A DNA stretch of 64,000 bases from Meconema thalassinum (taxonomy: Eukaryota > Arthropoda > Insecta > Orthoptera > Tettigoniidae). The notes under the pieces are model-generated. The model saw only the letters and a program-made list of their open reading frames with translations. It did no database searches and was not told the DNA's origin. The DNA lies in NCBI GenBank assembly GCA_946902985.2, contig OX336388.2:1703357978-1703421977 (forward strand), given 5' to 3'. Below are positions 21,573-33,971 of this stretch, piece after piece. Every line of letters begins with the position of its first letter. Position 1 is the first letter of the stretch. Made by a program: the position numbers and the translations under genes.

Positions 21573-21578
21573 ATTAAA
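21573..21578 (+). promoter_or_regulatory. Candidate poly(A) signal ATTAAA
   Basis: It lies 63 bases after the KCNQ stop codon. It is the second most common animal signal variant. No downstream GU-rich element was checked rigorously. Confidence 0.3.
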
Positions 21579-21717
21579 TCATTTCCCTATGATAATCTGT
21601 CCTGATCAGTGACTTGGGCAGCTTGCTTGCTCATCAAATGAGGCAGACAGGATTCCTGATAACCTCAGGACTCAGAATCTATTTTAAATTGGACTCATAA
21701 ACACTGTACTAGAGATG

Positions 21718-21755
21718 TTGTTGTTTTAAGGGGCCTAACATCTAGGTTATCGGCC
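21718..21755 (-). mobile_element. 38-base LINE 3'-tail insertion
   Basis: TTGTTGTTTTAAGGGGCCTA through ATCGGCC is the reverse complement of the hairpin end of the 13615-20062 LINE, flanked by an exact 10-base duplication ACTAGAGATG (21708-21717, 21756-21765). This is a very short target-primed insertion by this LINE or a SINE using its tail. Confidence 0.85.
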
Positions 21756-22709
21756 ACTAGAGATGCAGATTCACTCACATTACATATTGTTTTAGAATAA
21801 TAGACCCAATACTTGTAGAACCTTTGGAAAATTAGCAAGTACAAATTACTTATGGAATTAATAATGGTGTCTAAAAGTGAATACATCGGTCTTCCAACTT
21901 GCAAACTCATCTGAAATCTACAATATTATATGTGTGCCTAGTAAGGCCAGTGGGAAAACATTAAATTATTTTTAAATATTATGTTCACAGATCCAAGTGA
22001 CTAATCTCTGCATATATTTTAGTATTTTCAAAATCACATCTGAGGTGTAGATCTGCCTTTAATTCATGAAACGTTGTCAATGTCTGTCACCAGTTCCTGA
22101 TCTCATGTTGCATTCAAACATAGAACTTGTAGTTCCAAGATTACTTGGACTCCTGTTATTTCTTTTCTGTGCTTTGAACATTGTCTTGTGAGACCTGATG
22201 GATGATTCGAGTTAAATGGGGTTATTCTGACCTAGAAGTGCTTCTGTCCATTTCTCATCTTTCCTATGTATATCAAGTAGGTAGGCTATATTTATTGTGG
22301 ACCATTATGGGGTAAATGTTTCTGGAAATAATTAGTTCATTAACTTTGCTTCTCTCATTCAGGATTGGATTAGAGACAAAGTTCACTATATAAAACATAT
22401 TTACATACTACAACAATAATATTGAGAGTGATCTCCAAATACAGTAGATAGTTTCTCAATATTGATATTGATCCCTTCAGGGTACATTGTTTTGTATGTT
22501 GATTAAGACTTTCACAGCCTGGAATACTATTTATCAAATTCTAATAATTATTATTATATTGTATTACCTATTCACAAAGCAGACAAGGTTCCTTGTGAAA
22601 TATCTAGGCTATTTTCATTTAGTTTTTTTACTTCCCAAAAGAATATCATGAACCTTTCAGAGTGACATGAACTACATGGTCTTGGTGTATTAAGCCCAAA
22701 CTCTTCTGC

Positions 22710-22832
22710 TTCAATGCAGACACCCACGGGGTGAGCTGCAAGTTCCATTGAATTTCAAGTAGTTCTAACTTTCGCTACCAGATGTCACTGACACCTACTG
22801 GTGAACGTTGGAACTTTGATAGTGCTCTCTAC
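22710..22832 (-). mobile_element. Partial SINE copy B (body only)
   Basis: Matches the body of SINE copies at 23835-24239 and 44600-45027 (GGTGAGCT, CAAGTTCC, CACTGACACCTACTGGTGAACG, split here as short shared words). The tRNA-like head is missing, so it is 5'-truncated. Confidence 0.75.
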
Positions 22833-23352
22833 TGACTATTGTATGCATTAAATTACAGGTTTTCAAAATTTATTGATAGTACACCTACAAAAAGGCCCAT
22901 AATAGACTGTAAGAACATAGCCTACATAACTATGGTTTGTATAAATTGCAAGGGTGAAAAGAAGCGGATAGATGGTTGAATCTCACTTACCATAGCTCAT
23001 GAACTTGGTGAACAAAAAATGGATTTTATTTAACAGATCCCAAGGTCAAGTAAATAAAGCTGGAGTTCTGCAACAAATGGCAAGTGAAAGTAGATACTGT
23101 ACCATACCCTAACTTAATCTTTGGTGAAAGAATTATTAGAAATACCAATATAAGACTTACCCATATGCTTTAAACAGCAGCATACAGTAGATGGTATTAG
23201 TATTTCAACAAAATTACTGAAGTAAATTACAATTTCTTCAAGGTAATTGTAATAAATTATGATACAAGTAATAATTAACTGTCAGTACAAGGCCCTGCAA
23301 ACTCAGTAGACATAAAATTGAAATTGTTTTCAGTGATTTCCCTTTTTCAACT
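22833..23352. other. AT-rich DNA, nothing recognised
   Basis: No coding, inverted repeat or duplicated boundary seen. Confidence 0.4.
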
Positions 23353-23832
23353 ACAGATTTTATTTATTTACTAGCAGTAGTGCCCGGTTTCGCCCGGTGG
23401 ATTTATTTGTTTTATGGATGATAATGAATACTACTACAGACCTAGAGCGCTCAAGGATAAGAATCAGAAAGCACCAACGCTTATTGCAGCTGATAACCTC
23501 TCAGTACACTGCACCAACACCATCGCCCTCATACAGAGGCATACTATTGTCATGATGATAACTGTTTTAAGGGGCCTAAGAAATCCTTTTGCAGTAATTA
23601 CTCCCCGTGACTGCAATTTATAGGTATAAGCTGCTCGCAATTCTGCACCAGAACACTGGTAGGGGCGACGTGATGCAGCCCGCATTGCCTGGCAACAATA
23701 TACTTAGGTATTATTGAAGCTGTTCAGGAGCGCTTGTTCTTCCGACTTACTGAACAAAAATGGACCGTTAGTTCCAGAGATTAGCACGTTTAAACACACA
23801 AACAAACTCTTCAGCTTTATTATATTAGTATA
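23353..23832. repeat. Unclassified insect repeat
   Basis: Begins ACTAGCAGTAGTGCCCGG and ends TATTATATTAGTATAGAT, a pair of ends I associate with abundant short repeats in insect genomes (family memory, not a search). It contains a small piece of the LINE hairpin tail at 23551-23579 on the minus strand. No coding. Confidence 0.35.
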
Positions 23833-23834
23833 GA

Positions 23835-24239
23835 TTTAGTGTATGGCTTTTAGTGCCGGGAGTGTCCGAGGACATGTTCGGCTCGCCAGAGGCTGTAGCT
23901 GCTTCAACCCATGGGGTGAGCTACAAGTTCCGTTCAATTTCAAGTAGTTCCAACTTTCGCTACCAGACGTCACTGACACCTACTGGTGAACGTTGGAACT
24001 TTGATAGAGCGTTTCAAGGAAATCTAACCTACAATTTAGCTTCACACAAGTTTAATTAGTGGAAGGTTCTTTTACATGCCATAAATCTAGTGACATGGGA
24101 CCGCCGGCTTTACTTCCCCTCCGAAGGACGGCATACTGAAGGATTTTAATGCTCTTAAAAAATCCGATGACCGGCCGGGTTTGAACCAGCCATCTTGGGC
24201 ATAGAAGCTCAGCATGCTACTGACTACGCCACCGAAGCC
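23835..24239 (-). mobile_element. tRNA-derived SINE, copy C
   Basis: Minus-strand SINE of ~405 bases. The head has TGGCGTAGTCAGTAGCATGC (A box region) and GGTTCAAACC (B box), then the same body as copy D, ending AAAAGCCATACAC. No clear target duplication is left, so it is an older copy or its left flank has changed. Confidence 0.88.
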
Positions 24240-26129
24240 GAAAAATGCTGGGACAGTACCTACTAATAGGTCACTTGCCACTTCCTTCAAACTGTTTCAC
24301 TAGAGATAAAATACTGTTTTTTTAATAAATCCAAACTCATGGTTTATCAAAGATTACCGTACAATTTTACTATACTGTATAGAGAACCATTACTTACCAC
24401 ACGAGGTTATCCCAACAAGTGTTTTAACTTCCACCTATTTCTTTAGAAGTAAGCTTTTATATAGAGTATACAAGCTGATTGCTAATATATATTTATCTAT
24501 ATCCCCACTTTCACAAAATCTATCCAAATGCTTAAATTCTTTCCTTCTGTTTCTTCATCTACCAGAAATATGAGTGAGGGTAAACAAGCAGATTTTGAAG
24601 TGATACTGAAACTTGTCAAGTTTTATCCATTTAAATTGGGTAGCATAGAGTATTTGGGTCTCGTTCATCTCCTCCCAAGGCAGTCGTCTAAAATTTTCCC
24701 CACATTGTCAGGTTATAAGTGCATTACAAAATTATTAATCACAACAATGTGGAAATGGTGGCAGAACATTAGCTTACAGTTTCAAAAATATAAAATAAAT
24801 ATTATAAGACAGTGTATGGTATTATCGGTGATTCAGTGTAAATTCATTGTTTTCATTATCATTATTATTATTATTATTACTATTACCATCATCAAAATCA
24901 CCACAAACAAGTTTCTCATTTATAAGTAATTTCCTTGTTAGAAATTGCTCATGTACTAATGCCATATATTGTCTTTAAAAAAATTAAAATTAATTTCTTA
25001 GGGAAATAATTTGATATGGACATAAAACTGAAAAGTAAAATATGTGCATTGGATATCTCTGAAGAGTGAAGATATTTTAGCAATTAAATGATACTGGAAG
25101 AACACATGGAATGACAATTGAAGATATCTCCAATGCTTGCCACAATAGAAAGTGATTAGTAGTTAAAAATCAATATAAAAGATCTCTTAGAACTGAAAGT
25201 AAGAGTTAATTTAATAAAAGACTATTGTAAATAGACATATTATTTAAACTAAGACATTATTTTTATGACTGAAAGTATGTTAGACAAATTAAAAAAAAAA
25301 AACATGTATGGTAATAATAGTGAAAGAGGAATTCGGGATAATTGGGGAAGAAATAATTTTATGTTTTGTCAATTTCTATTATGAGAGCTAAGAAAATAAT
25401 TGTATTATCAAAGCAGTTTCTCATTTAATTTACTTACATTTTATAGCTATTGTGTGATATTTTTTAAAATCAATTCTGCATAATGTAGTTACACATTTCC
25501 AAAAATAAATACTGCATTGGACCTGCTGAGAAGAGCAATGGAAGTAATATGGCATGGACTTCAAATGTAAACAATGTGGATTGCCTTAACATTATCTTGT
25601 TACCGTACTATTTTAGCTCAGTTTTTTTAAACATAAAAGATAAATTGTTTTCCTTAATTATCAATCAATAGATTGATTGGTTGACTTATATTCGGTAATA
25701 CCTGCAATATAGTATTCTTAAGATATTACTCAATATTAGGGTACCCAGACGACTTCATTTAGGGAGGATATTTTGTTTCAAAACAAGTATTTCCGTGAAG
25801 AACTAGTGTAGCCTATTTCCATATACAGTATTCTACTGGTCCTTTCCATCCCAAAACTCTCCCATCAACTAGATTTTCCATGTGATGGGCTAAATAGGTT
25901 TTGGTACATGGCATACATTATGATATAAAGTATAGGGCAACAATTTCAAACTCAATATGCAAAATTTTTAGCAAACATAAAAATAATGTTTTAAGATAGA
26001 AAAGTGGTCTTACTGCTAGTGATTTACCGAAGCTTTTATGATTGCTCATGATAACTCACATTGACACACCTCCAGCACTGGAAAACATGTGTCCAAAGGC
26101 ATATGATGGATGAGGTGCTATCTACAAGA
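24240..26129. other. AT-rich DNA, no gene seen
   Basis: A short ATT microsatellite lies at 24857-24880. A ~100-base block at 25785-25890 resembles one at 30505-30600. The open frame at 24528-24929 is low-complexity and has no recognisable domain. Confidence 0.45.
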
Positions 26130-27165
26130 CAGTGCTCTCTCGGTAATCCGGCAGGTATCGGACCAGAGCACTGCCGGATTACTGAAAACGCCGGATTAGT
26201 GGAAAATATTGAGAAAAACGCAGATATCATTTGAAAATCAGTTTTAATTACGTTGTACTATACAAAGTAAAAAAGTATGAAAATACATCATATAACTCAC
26301 GTTATTCCTTGGAAGTAGACGGCTGGAAATATGCATCAATTGTCTGTTGCTTTTTACGGCTGAGATACACTTTGAGAACGAGGCGATGGCCCGCCAATCG
26401 CCTGGGCAGAGGAAAATGACGTCTCTGCTAACGATGTCTATTTTTAAGAAGGTTACAGGAACAAGCGCTTTCGTCACATGAAAGTTTCTCACCCGTTATA
26501 CTTAGCAGTCTAATTCCATAACGTTGTTTGAATTTCTGCAACCATCCCTCGCTGGCTTGGAAATCATCCTTTTTTGTAATTTTCTGGTAAGATTTCTAAG
26601 CCTTTCCTTTAAGGATATCACCAGAAATTAACTTATGTGTGGCTACCACATTCTTGTAAAAACCAAGCATAGAGGCTATCGTCAACTTTAGGATTTTCAA
26701 CAGTTTTCAATGTCTGTCGTTTACTTTTTAAATTTTCATTCGTCTTAAAAATCTACTTTATTTTATTACTGTTTTTTCTTATGTCATGAACTGTAGCTCG
26801 ACCAACACCGTATTCGTTAGCAGCACTAGTTAACGTTTCGCCCTTTTCAAGACGCTTTAGGATTCCATGTTTATCTAACAAAGATGTTTATGTTTACGTT
26901 TTTTCCGCACGGATGCCATCTTCAACACAACACTACTACAGTACAACTGTCCTACACTAAGCACCTGAGGGGGGTGCGCGTGAGTCATTGCTCTTGGCAC
27001 CAAGGCATTGTTTAATCAGACTTTAGTCTTGTTGCTGCGTGAGAAACATTGTACAGTATTAGGGACGCAATATCAAATCAAGTGTTGAGCTCGTACTCGA
27101 ATACAAAACGCCGGATTACTGGGAGTGCCGGAGAGCTGAGTTGCCGGATTACAGAGGGAGTACTG
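26130..27165 (-). mobile_element. Pogo/Tigger-like transposon, internally deleted
   Basis: The terminal inverted repeats begin CAGTGCTCTCTCGGTAATCC (26130) and, at the right end read inwards, CAGTACTCCCTCTGTAATCC, with a TA at 27166-27167; the left TA is mutated. GCCGGATTA-type subterminal motifs occur several times at both ends. The total is 1036 bases, under half of a full pogo-like element. Confidence 0.85.
26485..26920 (-). pseudogene. Pogo/Tigger-like transposase, N-terminal half
   Basis: Minus strand from ATG near 26917: MASVRKKRKH, then HGILKRLEKGETL, AANEYGVGRATVHD (the first helix-turn-helix), KSKRQTL, LYAWFYKNV, ATHKLISGDILKGKA and ASEGWLQKFKQRYGIR (the CENP-B-type second helix-turn-helix), stopping at about GEK. 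The DDE catalytic domain is absent. Several frameshifts and stops. The family binds the inverted repeats through these two helix-turn-helix domains. Confidence 0.85.
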
Positions 27166-27175
27166 TATATAAATA

Positions 27176-28031
27176 TAAGGTGCATTCAAAAAGTAACGAG
27201 CCGGAGGCATAATTACAGAAACCAGTACCTGTATGTTAGAAGTATTGGCCCTGGCTGTTGAGGCACTTGTCCCATTGTGACACGAGGCGGTGAATGGCTG
27301 TCTCATAAAATTCCCTTGGCTGTGATGTGAACCAGTTCCGCACGTACAGCTGGACGTCGGCGGCCGAGGTGAATCGTTGGCCCCGCAGAGCACTTTTCAG
27401 GAGACCAAACATGGTGTGATCACAGGGAGAGAGGTCTGGAGGGTGGCCGAGAACCTCCCATTTTAATTTCTGCTGGAGTGCCGCGACTATGTTGGCCGTA
27501 TGAGGTCGTACATTGTCGTGGAGCGACCACGGCGGCTATGGCATTCACTGTCTCTCGGCGATCCTGGGTAATGAGTGCATCGACCAACTGGACGTTGTCA
27601 TTGGTAATGAAGGGGGGTGCCCCAGACCGGGCATCATCGGCTAACAACACCCGTCCGTCCCTGAAGCGCTTGTGCCACGCCTTGACTATTGCAAGGGACA
27701 TGCAGTGTTCGCCGTACACTTGTGACATTCGGCGATGAATGTCCTTTCCCCCTACTCCGTCCGCTGTCAGAAACCGAACAACACCTCTTTGCTCTTCGGT
27801 TGACGCCTCCATGTCACTGTTTGCAATGCGACTGGCAGCATTGGACGATTGATGCATGCTGCTGCTCGCTTTGTATCGTCACGTGACGTGCACGCGTGCC
27901 CTCTAGCGACGGACTGTGACCTTCCACGCTCTGGTCGGAACCACACCTCGTTACACACGCCACAATTAGCCGATGTCGTCACCGGTTTGCACATTCCAGT
28001 CTCCGGCTCGTTACTTTTTGAACGCACCTTA
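27176..28031 (-). mobile_element. Internally deleted mariner element, copy 2
   Basis: Inverted repeats TAAGGTGCATTCAAAAAGTA (27176) and the matching complement ending at 28031, ~30 bases with one or two mismatches, flanked by TA (27174-27175, 28032-28033). It is 856 bases long. Its repeats and transposase differ from copy 1, so it is a separate mariner family. It lies only 10 bases from the pogo-like element. Confidence 0.93.
27248..27857 (-). pseudogene. Mariner transposase, catalytic middle deleted
   Basis: From ~27810 the minus strand gives EQRGVVRFLTADGVGGKDIH, then MSQVYGEHCMS and AWHKRFRDGR (the helix-turn-helix region) down to QDRRETVNAIA at ~27545. A deletion and frame change then joins LHDNVRPHTA (second catalytic Asp) to HPPDLSPCDH (third Asp; the usual YSP of HPPYSPDL is lost) and ends DKCLNSQGQYF near 27248. 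The first catalytic Asp and its surroundings are missing. Inactive. Confidence 0.9.
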
Positions 28032-29167
28032 TACAACACTCAAGAATTATGTGCTATAATATTTAAGTTTGTGGTGCTGGTTTATCAACTTTCCAAAAGA
28101 ACTCTTCAATAGAACATCAGTAAGAGCCCTTTTTAGAAATTTAAAATACTGTACCTACTGTACACTAGAAAATTGGGTCAGATGACTATTTCTTGCAAAT
28201 AAACTTTAAATAAACAAATTATATTTTAACTGCGTTACAAGAGGAAGATGATCTCAATGTTCTGACCCTTAAAACTACAATCATCATCATCATCATCACC
28301 TTCAAATAGGAGCAAAAAAGTAATTATACATTGTAAATGTAATGTATAAATTATAATTAATTTCAGAATCTCCATCAGGGAAAAGTACAGAAACATAAAA
28401 TAAAATTAGCATGCCTACACCATAATTAGCAATTGACCAATGTTCGAACCATTAAAATAAAAATCTCCACCATCATGCTGGTGAGTGGATTAGAACTAGC
28501 AACCCTCTATACAGCAAGCTGTCACTCTATGAATTTGGCAATGATTATAGTTGCTGCACTGTTCATAGTATTGCATAGCATATAAAAATCTATAAATATA
28601 ATGTTTTGCAGATACTTGCTAGTTTAACAGAACAAATCATTACATATTCAGTAAATAAAATAGCAGTTTATGCTTCGATACAATAGGACAGTGAGACTAC
28701 CACTTCAGTGAATGTGCACAGTCTAAAGGCAGCAAATTCAATTCATTTTTCAAAGCAACTTCCAGATAGGCTTCTGTTGACAAATTATTTTTTGGGGGGA
28801 GGTAAGATAGTGTTTTAACAGCAGAAGGTTGATTGTACTCAAGTGGGCTGCTATCCTCTGTACCCCTCCAACTCTACAGTAATTTAAATATTTTTACAGT
28901 TTGAGATATAGTTATTGTTTCCTTTTAACACTTCCATTTTAAAAAGTAAATAAATGTACCGGTATCCAAAGTATTTGGCCTCAAAGATGCTTTGGCTATA
29001 AACTGGCAACACTCATATTGATAAAAGCATGGTCTGTAATAACATATGACAGAGTAACAGTTTCCCCTCTTCACATTACCTCAGAAAGGTTCACTCAAAT
29101 ACATTCTGAGCTGACTCAGTCTCAAAACACAGCAATAAAGTCTAATTTTGTAAAAGTGAGATTGAAT
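28032..29167. other. AT-rich DNA with a LINE-tail relic
   Basis: At 28243-28300 lies a copy of the LINE tail (GATGATCTCAATGTTCTG, CCCTTAAAACTACAATC and six ATC units) on the + strand. A degenerate B-box-like stretch occurs at 28488-28510. Otherwise nothing seen. Confidence 0.5.
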
Positions 29168-31743
29168 CAGTGGCATAGCCAGAGGGGGCGGGGGAAGAGG
29201 GGCCGCCCCCCTCCCCCTAAATAAATCCAGAAATTGGTGTGGGCATACGCCTTCATATTCTCTTACGGCTCGAACAAATTTAGAACTTACTACGAAATGT
29301 TAAATACAGTAAATGCGTTGACAAAGAATGTACTAACAATCTCTGCATGGCCAGTCATCATTTCCGTGTCTGCACTGCTTGGAGGAGCTAAAATAACTGG
29401 GTAGCAATTAGGATTGTGACATGGGGTTTTCCAAGAACAGTAGAGGCCTCAGTACTGGGGTTATAACCAGGTGATGATGACAAAAGTCTACCAAGAAATT
29501 AGGAGATTGCCAATTAGCAAGAGACCTCTCTGGAGGGGGCCAGTTATAGCATGTCAGCTTACACTCTCTTGTCAGCTTTTCATTTCCATTTCCTGGAAAT
29601 AGCAGTGTTAAAATGTCCCGGGCTACAAAACTGGTGCAGCGTGGTTGATTGTCGCCACTGTCGGGATTTACGGTGGCTGTGTGTCTGTGCGAGAGGAGAA
29701 ATACAGTTTGTAAGTGGCGGTATTGGGGAAGAGTCGAGAGTTGTTTGATAGTTGCTCTTTTCTTTCTTCTTTTTGTCACATTAGCGAGTGTTTAGAAGTA
29801 ACGACCGCTTTGTCATAAAGAAGGCAAAACTGGATACATCTTCGGTAAGTTATGAAAAGATTTTATTGTAGGTGTAGAAAATTGATGCCCCCATTTCATT
29901 ATATAGGCACAGCTTTTACAAATAATATTCTCTGCATGAGAAAGACGCATTGCTCACTGATTGAATGTAAAGTCATTCAAATTTTTTTTAAGGTTCGTAT
30001 TTATTATTATTATTTAAAGGGTGTTACAGTTTACTCTGAATAATAATAATAATAATAATAAACAAGAATTATGTCCACGGCAACCGTTAGGCTTACCTTA
30101 AAACAGCACTGTATAAATAGACTAACAATAATAGACCTAAATGGTTTGCTACGTACCTTCCTTGTTTGATGCCTTTATGAGTGTCCGTTCTTCCTGTTAT
30201 CTACTCCTGTGGTTTTTTTTTTGGACATGTTCATTCAATTGACTAAAAACATTTATGGTAAATATACTAATTAAAAAAACACCAAGACATAGTGTGGTAA
30301 TAATGTAAAGAACATTCTGAACTGAAACGTGTGAATATGCCATAATAGTAGTATTCTGATAACTGATAATTGAAAATATGAGCGACCGACACAAAGACAC
30401 TGACACAGCTGTGAGCTGCCTCAAAACAAAGCAAAGAAGGGCGGAATGAACAGACTAAAGATTTTTGTCCTAAGCTAGAAATGAACCCTAAAGTACTTAA
30501 AATCAGAACAAGTAGTTCCGTGAAGAACAATTTAGCCTATTTTCATATATCCTATTGGTCTTCTTTATTAACAAAATTCTCCTGCCTATGAAAAGGAATG
30601 CCATGTTGGATTGTTCTGTATGCAGGCCATAGAGTTCTGCACCATTAGATGAAGATTATTGCGTAGATTCATTATTCAAACGTTCACTTCGATCGCATGA
30701 TTAGGATACAAGAAATGAAAATTCAATTTTAAAATTTCAAACGGCCGCCATCTGGGGTTATGAAACAATTGAATTTAATTAGATGGCAGTAGATTTTGTA
30801 TGCATATTTACCGTACCATGTTTCACTGCACTCAGATAATTAAATCATGAGTCAATTCAGTTTTAATGTTTTAACCTCGCTTGGCCGCCATTGTTGGTAT
30901 TGTGCTCACCAGGTTATTGAAAGTCCAATAGGTGAACTTATATTAATAGCCTATATCAGCATACAAAATTTCAGTTTGATTGCTGCAATAGATTCGTAGA
31001 TATTGAGAACCGTCTAAATATTTAGGATGGTCGCCAAGTTGGATTGTTATTTATGTAGGCCATACAGTTATGTACCATTAGATGAAAATTATTGCGTAGG
31101 TTAATTATTCAAACTTTTACTTCGATCGCATGATTAGGACACAAGAAATAAAAACTTAGTTTTAAAATTTCGCACAGCCGCCATCTTGAGGTTATGTAAA
31201 CAATTGAACTAAATTAGATGTCAGTATATTAGAATTTGTATAAACATTTACCATTTCAAGTTTCACTGCGCTCGGATGGTTAAATTGCGTGAAATATCCA
31301 TTAAAAGGTATCAATTTGCTTGACCACCATGTTCGTTTTGTAATTAACAGGTTGTATAAAGTCGCATAGGTAAACTTGTAGTAGTACCCTTGATCACTGT
31401 ACACAATTTCAGGGTTATATCTGTTACCGTTGTGGAGATATAGAATGCCAGTGAAATATTTTGCGTGGCCCGCATGTTGAATTGGTGAAATGTATCAGCA
31501 TTTGAAGGGCACGGTCGAGGTCGGACGAGGTAGTAGTATGTGCTTACCAAGTTTCATTGAAAGCGCTCCGGCCATTTAGATTTTATTAGAGGAGGCGCAC
31601 ACACACACATGGACAAAAGGCGATCTCATAGCCCTTTTTTTTTTTTTCCATGAAAGAAAATAGGCCAAAATATATGAACTCCTGCTGTAAGAGATAAGGA
31701 CCTAATGGGACCCCTCCAAACTAAAATCCTGGCTACGCTACTG
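29168..31743. mobile_element. Non-autonomous hAT-type element with internal tandem repeats
   Basis: Ends CAGTGGCATAGCCAGAGGGG (29168) and, from the right end inwards, CAGTAGCGTAGCCAGG, with 8-base flanks GATTGAAT/GCTTGAAT (one mismatch), typical of hAT. No transposase is seen. The interior holds at least two ~433-base units (30590-31022 and 31023-31460), sharing TTCGATCGCATGATTAGGA and ACCATTAGATGAA, and a third partial unit after 31460. Near the right end are a CA run and a T run. Confidence 0.8.
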
Positions 31744-31751
31744 GCTTGAAT

Positions 31752-32205
31752 TATTTCAAAAGGTCTCGAACACTGAATTTAGCCCCATCCATCTTCTTCC
31801 TCATGCTCTTAGCTTCAGAGCTGTCATTCAACAAATTATAATCAAAAGATCATAAATGAAGCAGGCACAGTTCAGCAGTTTTATCATGGTAATGATGTGT
31901 ATTAAGTTCTTCCTTTCCTCCAGGAGTAAATCCTTCAAGCAATCCATCATGATGGACTGATGTGCAATTCATCAAAAGAAAGTAACTCCAGTTTTGACTA
32001 TCATTTTATTTTTAAGGGTGTGTGGTGACCACAGTTGCCTAATTTTACCCATCATGACTTTCTTGTGGGCCGTAAATCTTGACACACTTGGAGAATAATT
32101 TAAAGGAAATTAGGAACAATGATGGTTTGCTTTTGGCATGTGTTAAAGAAAACATGAAGTGCTACATCGAAACAGACCTAGTGGGGAAGTTACTTCTAAC
32201 AGTCA
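31752..32205. other. No gene seen
   Basis: Unassigned intergenic DNA. Confidence 0.35.
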
Positions 32206-32460
32206 CTTCTGTGGTCTAGAGGTAAGTCTAGTTGCTCTCCATCCAGACAGCCTGGGTTCCATAGAAGACTTAATTCCTGGTATGAGGGTTAGAAATGGGG
32301 TACCCTCAGTCTTGAGGGCAACTGAGAACAAGTAGGTTCAAATCCTACCTAAGCCACGCTAAAGTAGTTTTCAATGGTTTCTCACATTAACTCTAGGAAA
32401 ATGCGATGATGCCTAACTTAAACTAAGGCAGCGTCAATCCTAAACCTATTCCCAATTAAA
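32206..32460 (+). mobile_element. Second tRNA-derived SINE family, degraded
   Basis: The A-box-like TGGTCTAGAGGTAAG (32211-32226) and a tRNA-like GGGTTCC some 40 bases on start the element. A second GGTTCAAATCC sits at ~32336. The body TGGTTTCTCAC, AGGAAAATGC, GATGCCTAACTTAA and TAAACCTATTCC is a pattern seen in orthopteroid SINEs from memory. It is unrelated to copies A-D. Confidence 0.6.
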
Positions 32461-32949
32461 GTACACTGATCAATATAAACACCACGATAACAGGCTACTA
32501 GACAGATAACATATACCGATAACCTAAAGACATGTCTTATGATATCCCAAGCCCATAAATGAAACAACTTCTAGTGACTAATGTGATGTGTATGTGCTTC
32601 ATATGAATCAGATTCTGCTGCAGTTTTTACTAATTTGCTTTTATTTGTGAATTATATACAAAACGTTGGGTTTGATCCTAAATCACCTGAGGGCTTTAAA
32701 AATACTTAATGGTAATGTATGAAATCATATTTTTCTTTAATCCAAAATGCAACACGCTGTATTACACTTAATTGTAAACAAACAGTACGACAATTCCTTT
32801 GAATAATTTATTTTGCCATGCCAACCAGCCTGTTACTTAATTATTCCGAGACTCGAAAGAAAGAAGCAGGAACTTCAACTTCAACTGCCACAAAAGTAGA
32901 TAGAAACCAGTAAGATGACTTGAGGAATGTAACTTTTAATTACTGTATA
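32461..32949. other. No gene seen
   Basis: AT-rich spacer between the SINE and the hAT element. Confidence 0.35.
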
Positions 32950-33971
32950 TATACCACCAGGGCCGGATTTACCCAATGTTTCGCTATAGGCATCTCTCCA
33001 TTGAGCGCCCCTCCTCAGTTGAGCCCCCCCCCCCCGACTTTTATGATAAGGCATAGCCACTCGCATGAGGTAAGGTTCGGAAAAAAAAAATAGGTATATG
33101 GCTGACAGCGGAGGTTTATGCTTGAAATTTTACGCAGGGAAAACGTAGTCAATTCAATGAAAATAACGCTTGGAGTAAAACTACATGAAACAGTTCAACT
33201 TTTATGCAACCAAAACACTTTATGAATACCCTTTTCAAAAATAATGTCTAGCCTTAATTCATACAACAAAAAAGAAGAGTAGCTTCAAAAATAAAAACAT
33301 TATTTAATGCTGTAACTAAATGAACTGCGGTAGCACGAAATATGGTAAACAATAGTAAAACACACAATAATTTTAAAACGCATGAAGAGCAGTGTTACGA
33401 ACGACATTTTAAATTGAACAAAGCGCCCCTAAAATGTAAATAAGGCCAACTTCATATCTTCCTGCAATACCTTTAAGAGAAATTAATGTGTTGATTAAAA
33501 ACATGATTGGAGACATAACGGGGCCTGCCTCAAGCACAACGAGAACTACTTCAAAAGTTTCTTTCTTGCCTTCATTTCGGCAAATAAACTATGGCATCGC
33601 AGTTCAAGTTTTTCGTCATATCTTTTTCAATCGCTAGGAGTGCAATAGAGTTTAGCCTTTCTTCTTTAGTGACTGACCGTAAATAGTTCTTGACGCGATT
33701 CAGTACCGAAAATGATCTTTATCCAGAACAATTGGTCACTGGAATGGTGAGAAGTACCGTATCCGTAAAGCAATGTTTACGTTCGGGTACATATCGTGTA
33801 AATCTTTTTCATGAAGGAAAGTGCTGAGCTCAGAGGCTGACTTACCTTTATAATCTGCAATTTTTAAATGTTCCTTTAAATGCAAGCACTCGTCAGCCAG
33901 TGCACTTTCTAAGTCATCCCCCCTACATTTCTGAGAGACCGTCAGCGAATATTTTTTATCATTGGTCCATC

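Larger units (their letters stand above)
21511..22709. other. Putative KCNQ 3' UTR and flanking DNA
   Basis: No gene seen. ATTAAA at 21573-21578 is a plausible poly(A) signal, but longer UTRs are common in insect channel genes. A 38-base LINE tail insertion lies at 21718-21755; the rest is AT-rich and unassigned. Confidence 0.45.

Noticed and set aside
24528..24929. 133-codon plus-strand frame
   Set aside because: Ends in Ile/Thr low complexity from an ATT microsatellite; no domain or splice context.
28260..28300. ATC microsatellite as a possible CRISPR-like or satellite array
   Set aside because: It is a simple trinucleotide tail of a LINE-derived fragment; no spacers.
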